Origin: Lachnospiraceae bacterium
Lineage (GTDB): Bacteria > Bacillota > Clostridia > Lachnospirales > Lachnospiraceae
Length of the DNA stretch: 64,000 bases
Assembly: GCA_016287095.1 (NCBI GenBank)
Contig: JAEEVK010000004.1
Coordinates: forward strand, 1-64,000
Direction of reading: 5' to 3'
Program-made: the position numbers and the translations under genes
Part shown: piece after piece, positions 11,459 to 18,427 of the stretch
Layout: each line of letters begins with the position of its first letter
Position numbering within the stretch: the stretch's first letter is position 1
The notes under the pieces: model-generated
Database searches by the model: none
What the model was told of the DNA's origin: nothing
What the model saw: the letters and a program-made list of their open reading frames with translations, nothing else

Positions 11459-12592
11459 TTAAGATAATCTCCCTTTGAAATCTTCATATCCAAAAGATTT
11501 CACCTTTTTTATGCTTCCGTCTTCCTTTAACAGCAATATATCCGGCAGCGGGATCCCGTTAAATGTATTGTTCTTTACCATGGAATATATGGCCATGTCT
11601 TCAAACACCAGTCTGTCACCGATATTTATCTCTTTCTCAAAGCTGTAATCCCCTATCACATCTCCTGCAAGACATGTAAGTGATGACAGTCTGTAGGTAT
11701 ACGGCTTCTCGTTTGCTTCATAACCATCACGCAGCGGCGGACGATAGGGCATCTCCAGTACATCGGGCATATGGCAGGCTGCTGAAGCATCAAGGATCAG
11801 TATCTCCATACCGTTCTTTACCTTATCCATTACTTCGGTCACAAGATATCCGGCATTCAGAGCTATAGCCTCACCGGGCTCGAGATATACTTCCACATCA
11901 TACTTACTGCGTATATATTTAACAAGCTCCATTAATGCCTCTCTGTCATAATCATCCCTCGTGATATGATGTCCTCCGCCGAGATTCAGCCATTTTACCT
12001 TATACAATATATCTCCGAACTGCTCTTCGATAGCTTTGAAAGTAGTAATTAAGGCATCCGAATTCTGCTCACAGAGAGTATGTGAATGCAGACCTTCTAT
12101 CCCGCCTTCACCAAAATCGGCATCGAACCTGAAATTCTCCTTCGTTACACCGAGCCTTGAACCGAACGCACATGGATCGTAGATCTCATGCCCCTCCTGT
12201 GTCGAGCACATGGGATTGATACGTATACCTGCACTAACATTAGCCATTTTTATGATTTCTCTATATTTTTCATATTGTGCGAAGCTGTTAAAAATAATAT
12301 GGTCGCATATTCTTACCAGCTCTTTCATATGCTCCTCTTTATAAGCAGGTGCATATACATGATTTTCCTTACCCATTTCTTCGTACCCGAGCTTAGCTTC
12401 ATATAAACCGCTCGCCGTGGTCCCGCTGATATACTGTCCGATAAGCGGGTAAAGTGAAAACATTGAAAAGGCCTTCTGAGCAAGCAAGATGTGTGCTCCG
12501 CTCTCAAATTCCACGCTCTTTAATATTTCAAGGTTCTTTTTTATTTTAGCCTCGTCCACTATATAGCAAGGCGTCTGTACATTTTCAAACAT
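11459..12592 (-). CDS. nspC: Carboxynorspermidine/carboxyspermidine decarboxylase
   Basis: PLP-dependent decarboxylase of the alanine-racemase fold that turns carboxyspermidine (or carboxynorspermidine) into spermidine (or norspermidine). 377 aa. The PLP lysine lies in [11 protein letters not shown] near residue 40. Characteristic segments are [52 protein letters not shown] and the C-terminal [23 protein letters not shown] type motif (here [20 protein letters not shown]). It is the first gene of nspC-aguA-aguB and is separated from its partner dehydrogenase (13661-14920) by the divergent GGDEF gene. Its own promoter is at 12657-12685. The start has only a weak GGGA-type binding site. Confidence 0.95.
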   Translation of the reverse strand: MFENVQTPCYIVDEAKIKKNLEILKSVEFESGAHILLAQKAFSMFSLYPLIGQYISGTTASGLYEAKLGYEEMGKENHVYAPAYKEEHMKELVRICDHIIFNSFAQYEKYREIIKMANVSAGIRINPMCSTQEGHEIYDPCAFGSRLGVTKENFRFDADFGEGGIEGLHSHTLCEQNSDALITTFKAIEEQFGDILYKVKWLNLGGGHHITRDDYDREALMELVKYIRSKYDVEVYLEPGEAIALNAGYLVTEVMDKVKNGMEILILDASAACHMPDVLEMPYRPPLRDGYEANEKPYTYRLSSLTCLAGDVIGDYSFEKEINIGDRLVFEDMAIYSMVKNNTFNGIPLPDILLLKEDGSIKKVKSFGYEDFKGRLS

Positions 12593-12656
12593 ATTTATCC
12601 CACTTTCCCGTCTTTATTATATAAATGCCGTCCCCCGAATTTACTGATACTATTAA

Positions 12657-12685
12657 ATAATATCATAGCCCCACTCCTGACGCAA
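12657..12685 (-). promoter_or_regulatory. Promoter of nspC-aguA-aguB
   Basis: On the minus strand TTGCGT (12685-12680), a 17-bp spacer and TATTAT (12662-12657). It lies back to back with the GGDEF promoter, whose -35 is about 20 bp away, so one regulator could reach both. Confidence 0.65.
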
Positions 12686-12703
12686 ATATTTTTTAAAAAG
12701 GGA

Positions 12704-12732
12704 TTGACATATAAATTTATATGTGTTATAAA
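12704..12732 (+). promoter_or_regulatory. Promoter of the GGDEF gene with palindrome in the spacer
   Basis: TTGACA (12704-12709), 17-bp spacer, TATAAA (12727-12732). The spacer is almost filled by a perfect 16-bp palindrome, CATATAAATTTATATG (12708-12723). The leader to 12872 (about 135 nt) contains small hairpins, for instance GTCCG...CGGAC at about 12800-12826, but no c-di-GMP riboswitch motif that I recognise. Confidence 0.7.
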
Positions 12733-12872
12733 ATAATTGTTCAGAAATATTATTTTATAAATAATATCTAGTAAATAATATTTCAAAACATTACAAACAG
12801 AGTCCGACTTAACCGGAAAAAGCCGGACAGGAACTACCGCAGTTTTATCTGCAGAAAGGATAGGTACATCTT

Positions 12873-13595
12873 ATGGCAAAAAAAGCAGCAGACAATGACA
12901 GGGTAAAAAGACCCATCACGGTGGAGGATCACAAGGAACTAAACAGAAGGAACGAAGCCAAAAATATCAATGCGGTTAATGCAGCACTTGGTTTTCCTAA
13001 TGGAGATGCATTCGAAAATGACCTCACTGAAATTTTGAACAGCGACTGCGAAGAAAAGGGAGAAACCGTCGTTATCGCCCTTATCGACTTCGATAACTTC
13101 CTGCATATCAATGACGATTTCGGAAGGGAAGCAGGAGACAAAGTTCTGATCGATACCGGTCTTTACATTAAGGAAAATGCACCGAAGGATGCTAAAGTAT
13201 ATCGTATAGGCGGCGATGAATTCGGGATCATCTTTAAGGGTTTGACCGAAAGAGAGGACATCTTCTTATTCCTAAACGACCTTAAGAACAACTTTAACGT
13301 CAAGACTCCCGACGGCGCAGCACAGACCCTTACCATAGGTATGGCTACTGCATTTATAGATGCAAACCGCTATGCCGAGCTTGTAAGGAAGGCTGACGGA
13401 GCACTATATCGTGCAAAGGTACAGGGAAGAAACAAGATCCTTATGGCAAGGGAAGAAAAAATGATTCCTAAGACCAGCCACTTTACCCAGGATCAGCTTC
13501 AGCGCCTCGCGAATCTCTCCAAAAGGGAAGGCATAGGTGAAGCGATATTACTTCGGGAAGCATTGGATATGCTCCTAAAAAAATATGATATTTAA
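12873..13595 (+). CDS. GGDEF-domain protein with C-terminal ribbon-helix-helix-like segment
   Basis: 240 aa, soluble, with no membrane segment or recognised sensor domain. Residues about 30-195 are a diguanylate cyclase fold: ALIDFDNFLHINDDFG, then the intact signature RIGGDEFG near residue 112, and DGALYRAKVQGRNKI at the end. The metal and GTP-binding residues look present, so c-di-GMP synthesis is possible. The last 35 residues (QDQLQRLANLSKREGIGEAI, then LLREALDMLLKKY) resemble a CopG/ribbon-helix-helix DNA-binding unit, which is unusual after GGDEF. GAAAGG precedes the ATG. It is transcribed against the polyamine genes on both sides, has its own promoter and terminator, and splits the dehydrogenase/decarboxylase pair. 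Confidence 0.85.
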   Translation: MAKKAADNDRVKRPITVEDHKELNRRNEAKNINAVNAALGFPNGDAFENDLTEILNSDCEEKGETVVIALIDFDNFLHINDDFGREAGDKVLIDTGLYIKENAPKDAKVYRIGGDEFGIIFKGLTEREDIFLFLNDLKNNFNVKTPDGAAQTLTIGMATAFIDANRYAELVRKADGALYRAKVQGRNKILMAREEKMIPKTSHFTQDQLQRLANLSKREGIGEAILLREALDMLLKKYDI

Positions 13596-13611
13596 ATCCA
13601 ATAAAAACTAT

Positions 13612-13638
13612 AGGGCTCCGAAAAACGGAGCCCTTTCT
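13612..13638 (+). terminator. Rho-independent terminator, probably bidirectional
   Basis: AGGGCTCCG and CGGAGCCCT form a perfect 9-bp stem with an AAAAA loop, followed by TTCT. Downstream on the minus strand a T-rich stretch (AGTTTTTATT) would also stop the dehydrogenase operon that ends at 13661. Confidence 0.85.
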
Positions 13639-13660
13639 AAAAACTGTTTTCTTTCCTTAA

Positions 13661-14920
13661 TTAGTCAACCAGTACCGGATCCTCATCAACCTTCCAGGGG
13701 AGACCGAACTCATTTAACATATCCATAAACGGATCGGGATCAAATTCTTCTACTGTAAATACACCGTCCCTGTCCCACTTCTTTGAGATTACAAGTGCGG
13801 TACCGATCATAGCCGGAACACCGGTGGTATAGGAGATCGCCTGTGAACCTACCTCTTTGTAGCACTCCTGATGGTCACATACATTATAAATATATACCTT
13901 CTTCTCTTTTCCGTCCTTGCGTCCGGTAAAGATACAGCCAATGTTGGTCTTTCCTACAGTCCTGGGTCCCAATGATGCGGGATCAGGCAGCAGAGCCTTT
14001 AAAAACTGAATGGGAACTATCTCCTTACCCTCAAAATTAATGGGTGAGGTAGACAGCATTCCGACATTCTCCAGACACTTCATGTGAGTCAGATAGCTCT
14101 GTCCGAATGTCATAAAGAAACGGATCCTCTTTACACCGGGGATGTTTTTAGCCAGGGACTCTATCTCCTCATGATGCAGAAGGTACATATCCTTCATGCC
14201 TACGCCCTCAAAGTTGTACTCCCTCTTTATCTCCATGGGCTTGGTCTCTACCCAGTGACCGTTCTCCCAGTATGAGCCGTTAGCCGATACCTCGCGGAGA
14301 TTGATCTCCGGATTAAAGTTTGTAGCAAAAGGATATCCGTGATCACCGCCGTTGCAGTCCAGGATATCAATAGTATCTATCTCATCAAAATAATGCTTCA
14401 GAGCATAAGCTGAAAATACACTTGTTACACCGGGATCAAAACCGCTGCCGAGAAGTCCTGTGATACCTGCAGCCTTGAATCTGTCCTGATATGCCCACTG
14501 CCATGAATAATCAAAGTATGCGGTAAAGCCTTTCTCTTTGCATCTCTTCTCATATATTGCACGCCACTCGGGATCATCCGTATCCTCGGGCTCATAGTTT
14601 GCGGTATCAATATAATCCACCTTGCACTCCAGGCATGCATCCATAATGGTCAGATCCTGGTAGGGAAGAGCAACATTAAGTACTGCATCAGGCTTATACT
14701 CATTGATAAGAGCTACCAGTTCATCCTTAGAATCCGCATTTACCTTTGCGGTAGTGATAACGGTATCTGTCTTGGGCTCAAGCTTTTCCTTTAAGGCATC
14801 ACATTTAGACTTTGTACGGCTTGCAATACAAAGCTCTGTAAACACCTTACTGTTCTGACAACATTTTGAGATGGCAACCTGTGCCACACCGCCGCAACCA
14901 ATAACCAATAATCTGCTCAT
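13661..14920 (-). CDS. Carboxynorspermidine/carboxyspermidine dehydrogenase
   Basis: NADPH-dependent enzyme that condenses a diamine (putrescine or diaminopropane) with aspartate semialdehyde to give the carboxylated polyamine used by nspC. 419 aa, saccharopine-dehydrogenase superfamily. The Rossmann motif VIGCGGVAQVAISKC is at the extreme N-terminus, followed by ASRTKSKCDALKEKL and VDYIDTANYEPEDTDDPEW. GLLGSGFDPGVTSVFSAYA and CNGGDHGYPFATNFNPEINL are typical of the polyamine branch of this family, rather than lysine-pathway enzymes. It lies 15 nt downstream of speE in the speA-speE-dehydrogenase operon. The symbols casdh and lys1 are both used for such genes, so no symbol is assigned. Confidence 0.92.
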   Translation of the reverse strand: MSRLLVIGCGGVAQVAISKCCQNSKVFTELCIASRTKSKCDALKEKLEPKTDTVITTAKVNADSKDELVALINEYKPDAVLNVALPYQDLTIMDACLECKVDYIDTANYEPEDTDDPEWRAIYEKRCKEKGFTAYFDYSWQWAYQDRFKAAGITGLLGSGFDPGVTSVFSAYALKHYFDEIDTIDILDCNGGDHGYPFATNFNPEINLREVSANGSYWENGHWVETKPMEIKREYNFEGVGMKDMYLLHHEEIESLAKNIPGVKRIRFFMTFGQSYLTHMKCLENVGMLSTSPINFEGKEIVPIQFLKALLPDPASLGPRTVGKTNIGCIFTGRKDGKEKKVYIYNVCDHQECYKEVGSQAISYTTGVPAMIGTALVISKKWDRDGVFTVEEFDPDPFMDMLNEFGLPWKVDEDPVLVD

Positions 14921-14935
14921 CTTATTTACCCCTCC

Positions 14936-15790
14936 TTAATCTTCTTCTTCCTCTAACATATCTTCAACATATTTCGGCAGCATGAACGCTCCCTGATGAA
15001 GGTTTGTTGTATAATACCAGGTCTTTATCTTCCTGTCATTCCATCTCTTTGCATCCAGGTCGGTCAACGGATGATACTTCTTTGACACGAAACCGAAAAG
15101 CCAATATCCCGAAGCACAAGTCGGAATATGCGCCTGATAAACACGGCTTATAGGGAAGCTGTGGCTTGCCTTCCTGTGCATAGCCCTGCAGGTATCCTCA
15201 TCCTCATCATAGAAAGGACTGCCGTGCTGGTATACCATGATACCGTCATCTCTTAAAGCCCTGAAGCAGTTTCCGTAAAACTCTTTTGTAAAAAGTCCCG
15301 CGGTATGTCCTAACGGATCAATGGCATCATTTATTATAAGATCATATACTCCAAGCTTATCTCTCAAAAATCTTAAGCCGTCCCTGTTATAAACCTTAAC
15401 TCTCGGGTCCTCAAGACCTCTGGCATTATCCGGGAAAAACTCCTTACACACAGAGATAAACACATCATCGGGCTCTACAACATCTATCTGTTTTATTTCA
15501 TCATAATATGAAAGCTCTCTGGCTACTCCGCCGTCACCTCCACCGATGACAAGTACCTTTTCAACATTCGGATGAACAGCCATCGGGACATGAACTATCA
15601 TCTCATCATAAGTGAACTCGTCCTTTTCAGAAAAAACGATGCTTCCGTCCGAGCTTATAAATCTGCCGAACTCCTCGGATTCAAATACATCCAGCCTCTG
15701 AAAATCAGTCTGTTCACCAAATAAATGCTTTTCAATTTTAACCGACAGTTTTACTTTATCGGTATGGAATTCAGAAAACCAGAGCTCCAT
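14936..15790 (-). CDS. speE: Spermidine synthase family aminopropyltransferase
   Basis: 284 aa. Classical members transfer an aminopropyl group from decarboxylated S-adenosylmethionine to putrescine. The nucleotide-binding motif VLVIGGGDGGVARELSYY, the acidic VVEPDD and the catalytic-loop region NDAIDPLGHTAGLFTKEFY are present. The usual DSTDPVGPA-type loop therefore reads DAIDPLGHT, keeping both acidic residues but changing their neighbours. No speD lies in the window, and the same operon encodes the competing carboxyspermidine pathway, so the donor and physiological product are uncertain. It lies 10 nt downstream of speA, which implies translational coupling. The acidic C-terminus (EDMLEEEED) is ordinary. 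Confidence 0.88.
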   Translation of the reverse strand: MELWFSEFHTDKVKLSVKIEKHLFGEQTDFQRLDVFESEEFGRFISSDGSIVFSEKDEFTYDEMIVHVPMAVHPNVEKVLVIGGGDGGVARELSYYDEIKQIDVVEPDDVFISVCKEFFPDNARGLEDPRVKVYNRDGLRFLRDKLGVYDLIINDAIDPLGHTAGLFTKEFYGNCFRALRDDGIMVYQHGSPFYDEDEDTCRAMHRKASHSFPISRVYQAHIPTCASGYWLFGFVSKKYHPLTDLDAKRWNDRKIKTWYYTTNLHQGAFMLPKYVEDMLEEEED

Positions 15791-15800
15791 TTATCTTACC

Positions 15801-17252
15801 TCATTTCTCAAGTACCTGCAGATACTCCATGTACGGATCCTGGGTACCCTGCATGGAGCAGCCCTTCTCCTTAGCGTACATGATGTATTCTATAATATCG
15901 TCAGTTATCAGCTCGCCGGGAGCCAGTATCGGTATTCCGGGGGGATAACACATAACAAATTCACTGCATATCCTGCCTGCAGTCTCCGCTATCGGAAGTG
16001 CAGTCTTATCTGAATAAAATGCCTTTTGAGGTGAAACGCAAACCTTCGGTGCAATATATTCTGCTGCCATAAGGGATGCCGGATCCTTGGAGTAGAGTCT
16101 CTTTATATCCGCCAGTGCTCCAACCAGACGCTCTATATCCTGTATCCTGTCACCTATGGAAATATATGCGAGGATATTTGCTATATCACCAAACTCTATC
16201 TGGATATCATACTCATCTCTCAAAAGGTCATAAACCTCAATACCGGCAAGTCCGATATCCCTCGTATATACGGAAAGCTTGGTTACATCAAAATCATAAA
16301 TACTCTTTCCGTTTACTATCTCTGCTCCATATGCGTAATAACCGCCGATGGAATTGATCTCTGCACGTGCATACTCGGCCATTTCCTTAACCTTACTGAA
16401 GGACTCCGCTCCGCGAAGTGCCAGATTTCTTCTTGAAATATCAAGACTTGAAAGGAGCAGATACGAAGCACTTGTTGTCTGGGTAAGATTGATGATCTGA
16501 GCCACATATTCCCAGTTTACTGTCTTATTTACCAAAAGCAGCGAACTCTGTGTCAAGCTTCCGCCCGACTTATGCATCGATACCGAAGCCATATCTGCAC
16601 CGGCTTCCATCGCAGAAACCGGCAGGCTCTTTTCAAAATAAAGATGTGTTCCGTGAGCCTCATCAACCAGACAGAGCATCTTATTGTCATGAGCCAGCTT
16701 AACTATTCCTCTTAAGTCAGAACATATGCCATAGTAAGTAGGATTATTTACAAAAACACAAACCGCATCGGGATTTTCCTTTATCGCCTTTTCAAGTTCC
16801 TCGAGTTCCATCCCTAAAGCTATACCCAGCTTTTTGTCTACCTCTGGATTAACATATACCGGTACCGCACCGCAGAGCACCAGAGCATTTATTACACTCT
16901 TATGCACATTTCTCGGAAGGATGATCTTGTCTCCCGCACGGCAGGCTGTCAGTACCATCGCCTGGACCGCAGATGTGGTTCCGCCTACCATAAAGAAGGA
17001 ATGGTCAGCACCGAATGCCTCTGCTGCCAGCTCCTCAGCCTCCTTTATAACGGACATGGGATGGCAGAGATTATCCAGGGGCTTCATGGAGTTTACATCC
17101 AGGTTTACGCACTTCTCTCCTAAAAGCTCCTTAAGCTCGGGGTTTCCTCTTCCGCGCTTATGTCCCGGAACATCAAAGGGAACTATTCTCTGTTTTCTAA
17201 ACTTCTCCAGTGCCTCATACACCGGAGCATGCTTTTGTGCTTCTATATTCAT
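15801..17252 (-). CDS. speA: Orn/Lys/Arg decarboxylase family protein, probable arginine decarboxylase
   Basis: 483-aa PLP enzyme of the aspartate-aminotransferase fold, the size of the short Gram-positive (Bacillus SpeA-like) decarboxylases. The N-terminal FDVPGHKRGRGNPEL and MVGGTTSAVQAMVL, the aspartate of CLVDEAHGTHLYF and the PLP lysine in ASVSMHKSGGSLTQSS (about residue 230) are all present, as is the C-terminal YPPGIPILAPGE. Because aguA and aguB lie in the same block, arginine is the most likely substrate (arginine to agmatine to putrescine), but ornithine or lysine cannot be excluded by eye. It is the first gene of the speA-speE-dehydrogenase operon. Only 38 nt separate its ATG from the leader terminator, so expression must pass through the leader RNA. 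Confidence 0.88.
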   Translation of the reverse strand: MNIEAQKHAPVYEALEKFRKQRIVPFDVPGHKRGRGNPELKELLGEKCVNLDVNSMKPLDNLCHPMSVIKEAEELAAEAFGADHSFFMVGGTTSAVQAMVLTACRAGDKIILPRNVHKSVINALVLCGAVPVYVNPEVDKKLGIALGMELEELEKAIKENPDAVCVFVNNPTYYGICSDLRGIVKLAHDNKMLCLVDEAHGTHLYFEKSLPVSAMEAGADMASVSMHKSGGSLTQSSLLLVNKTVNWEYVAQIINLTQTTSASYLLLSSLDISRRNLALRGAESFSKVKEMAEYARAEINSIGGYYAYGAEIVNGKSIYDFDVTKLSVYTRDIGLAGIEVYDLLRDEYDIQIEFGDIANILAYISIGDRIQDIERLVGALADIKRLYSKDPASLMAAEYIAPKVCVSPQKAFYSDKTALPIAETAGRICSEFVMCYPPGIPILAPGELITDDIIEYIMYAKEKGCSMQGTQDPYMEYLQVLEK

Positions 17253-17289
17253 AACAGGTTGCAGGCCTTTCTAAATAGTTTTAGTTCAG

Positions 17290-17319
17290 CAAAAAAGGAC
17301 AGATGATAACATCTGTCCT
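17290..17319 (-). terminator. Intrinsic terminator at the end of the speA leader
   Basis: On the minus strand AGGACAGATG, loop TTAT and CATCTGTCCT form a perfect 10-bp stem followed by TTTTTT. It sits 38 nt before the speA start, the position expected of an attenuator. Confidence 0.9.
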
Positions 17320-17504
17320 GAAATCCTATCTTACGATAAACTACCACAGCGCCAAAGGATAACCTAAAGCTGCACGTATTGACCTATTCAGAAGCGATGT
17401 TACCTAATGTGGCCTTTCGCCACCCGCGGCAGTCGCCCCGCCTGTCCGTATGGGCTTAACCAAAATGGTGGGCAATGTGCATGAATAGTTTGGTAATTCA
17501 TGTG
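17290..17504 (-). ncRNA. Structured leader RNA ahead of the polyamine operon (candidate riboswitch/attenuator)
   Basis: The transcript predicted from the promoter at 17511-17539 runs about 215 nt to an intrinsic terminator. Near the 5' end CATGAAT/ATTCATG makes a hairpin (17502-17480). Next, CACATTGCC (17479-17471) pairs with GGCGCTGTG (17353-17345) in eight of nine positions. This closes a 135-nt multi-branched domain containing GTGGC-GAAAG-GCCAC, GCGG/CCGC and GGTAAC/GTTATC stems. The terminator follows, and then speA. GGACAG inside the domain (17447-17442) duplicates the 5' arm of the terminator, so it could pair with the 3' arm CTGTCC as an antiterminator. I cannot place it in a known class. 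T-box, lysine, SAM, c-di-GMP and cobalamin signatures were not found. A distant resemblance to M-box segments (GGCGACTGCC) is not convincing. Confidence 0.7.
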
Positions 17505-17510
17505 GAAAAT

Positions 17511-17539
17511 AATATATCATAGTAGTAACAAAAATGCAA
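17511..17539 (-). promoter_or_regulatory. Promoter of the speA leader/operon
   Basis: On the minus strand TTGCAT (17539-17534), a 17-bp spacer and TATATT (17516-17511). It is the only promoter-like sequence seen before speA. It starts 11 nt beyond the stop of the upstream hydrolase gene. Confidence 0.75.
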
Positions 17540-17549
17540 GGACTTTTTC

Positions 17550-18386
17550 TTATTCAATAACCCTTTTATACCAGCGGCCTTCGTTGTCCTTTACTGTCTT
17601 TATAAACCTGTCAGCTTCATCTGTTACTTCTTCAATTATATCGGTATCGATATTGTGTCCGCAGTTTGAGTAAACAACGAGCTTGCAATGAGGCAGGCAC
17701 TCTGCGGTACGCATCATCAGCTCCATCTTGCTGATGGGATCCTCCGTGCCTCCGATAAGCAGAGTCGGTACCTGGATTTTCTTCAGTTCTTCACAGAGTC
17801 TTTCTTCGGTCTTAAGTCCCATCAAAGGCCTGCCGTAGTCTATGGCCTGTTCTCTTGGATCAGGTGTCTTACTGTTATCACGGATATGGTCTGCTCTTAT
17901 CTTACGCCTCAAAACTCTTGCGGGATCGTTATCTATCTCGGGATCGAAGGGCGGAGGACATTTGATGATACCCTGCTCAAGCATCTGCCTGTATGACATG
18001 GTACCCTCTTTCAGGCTGTGGGGACCTGCCACTACAGCTATAAATGATTCAACCCTGTCCTGATGTCTCAGCATCAGATGCCAGCCCACGCCTGCACCAT
18101 GGGATGCCCCCATATATATAAACTTCTTTATACCCAGAGCATCTGCCACTCTTACCACATCGTCAGCGAAAACATTGTACCAGTCTTCGCCATAATCCTC
18201 TTCCACATATGAAGACGGAGCAAAGCCTCTCAAAGTGATGCAGAAAACATGGTACCCCATCTCTGCCATTTTCTGCTGCATGCCCTTTGGATAAAATCCT
18301 ACCTGTGCAGAAAGAATATAATTATCTCCCTGGCCGTATTCTTCATAAAATAATTTCAGGTTTTCTTCTATATTTATATACCCCAT
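17550..18386 (-). CDS. Alpha/beta hydrolase
   Basis: 278-aa single-domain alpha/beta hydrolase. The nucleophile elbow is MGASHGAGVG (Ser near residue 95), the acid is probably the Asp in LIGGTEDPIS, and the His is in SNCGHNIDTD near the C-terminus, so the triad is complete. An aromatic and proline-rich cap (GIIKCPPPFDPEIDNDPARV) covers the middle. The substrate is unknown. It is the last gene of the OYE, FAD-oxidoreductase, nnr, hydrolase operon, 41 nt after nnr, which suggests hydrolysis of an ester or lactone in the same pathway. No signal peptide is visible, so the protein should be cytoplasmic. Confidence 0.82.
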   Translation of the reverse strand: MGYINIEENLKLFYEEYGQGDNYILSAQVGFYPKGMQQKMAEMGYHVFCITLRGFAPSSYVEEDYGEDWYNVFADDVVRVADALGIKKFIYMGASHGAGVGWHLMLRHQDRVESFIAVVAGPHSLKEGTMSYRQMLEQGIIKCPPPFDPEIDNDPARVLRRKIRADHIRDNSKTPDPREQAIDYGRPLMGLKTEERLCEELKKIQVPTLLIGGTEDPISKMELMMRTAECLPHCKLVVYSNCGHNIDTDIIEEVTDEADRFIKTVKDNEGRWYKRVIE

Positions 18387-18427
18387 ACTGTCTCTCTTTC
18401 CTATTAAATAATTGTTGACGTATGATC

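Noticed and set aside
12595-12786. 63-aa minus-strand ORF before nspC
   Set aside because: Covers both divergent promoters and has no ribosome site; regulatory DNA is the better reading.
12733-12872. Leader of the GGDEF gene as a c-di-GMP riboswitch
   Set aside because: The leader has small hairpins, but none of the conserved GEMM core motifs is visible.
17290-17504. speA leader as T-box, lysine, SAM or cobalamin riboswitch
   Set aside because: GGGTGGCG is not the T-box GGGTGGNACCGCG, and no AGAGGTGC, SAM-core or GCCACTG-type elements in the required order were seen.
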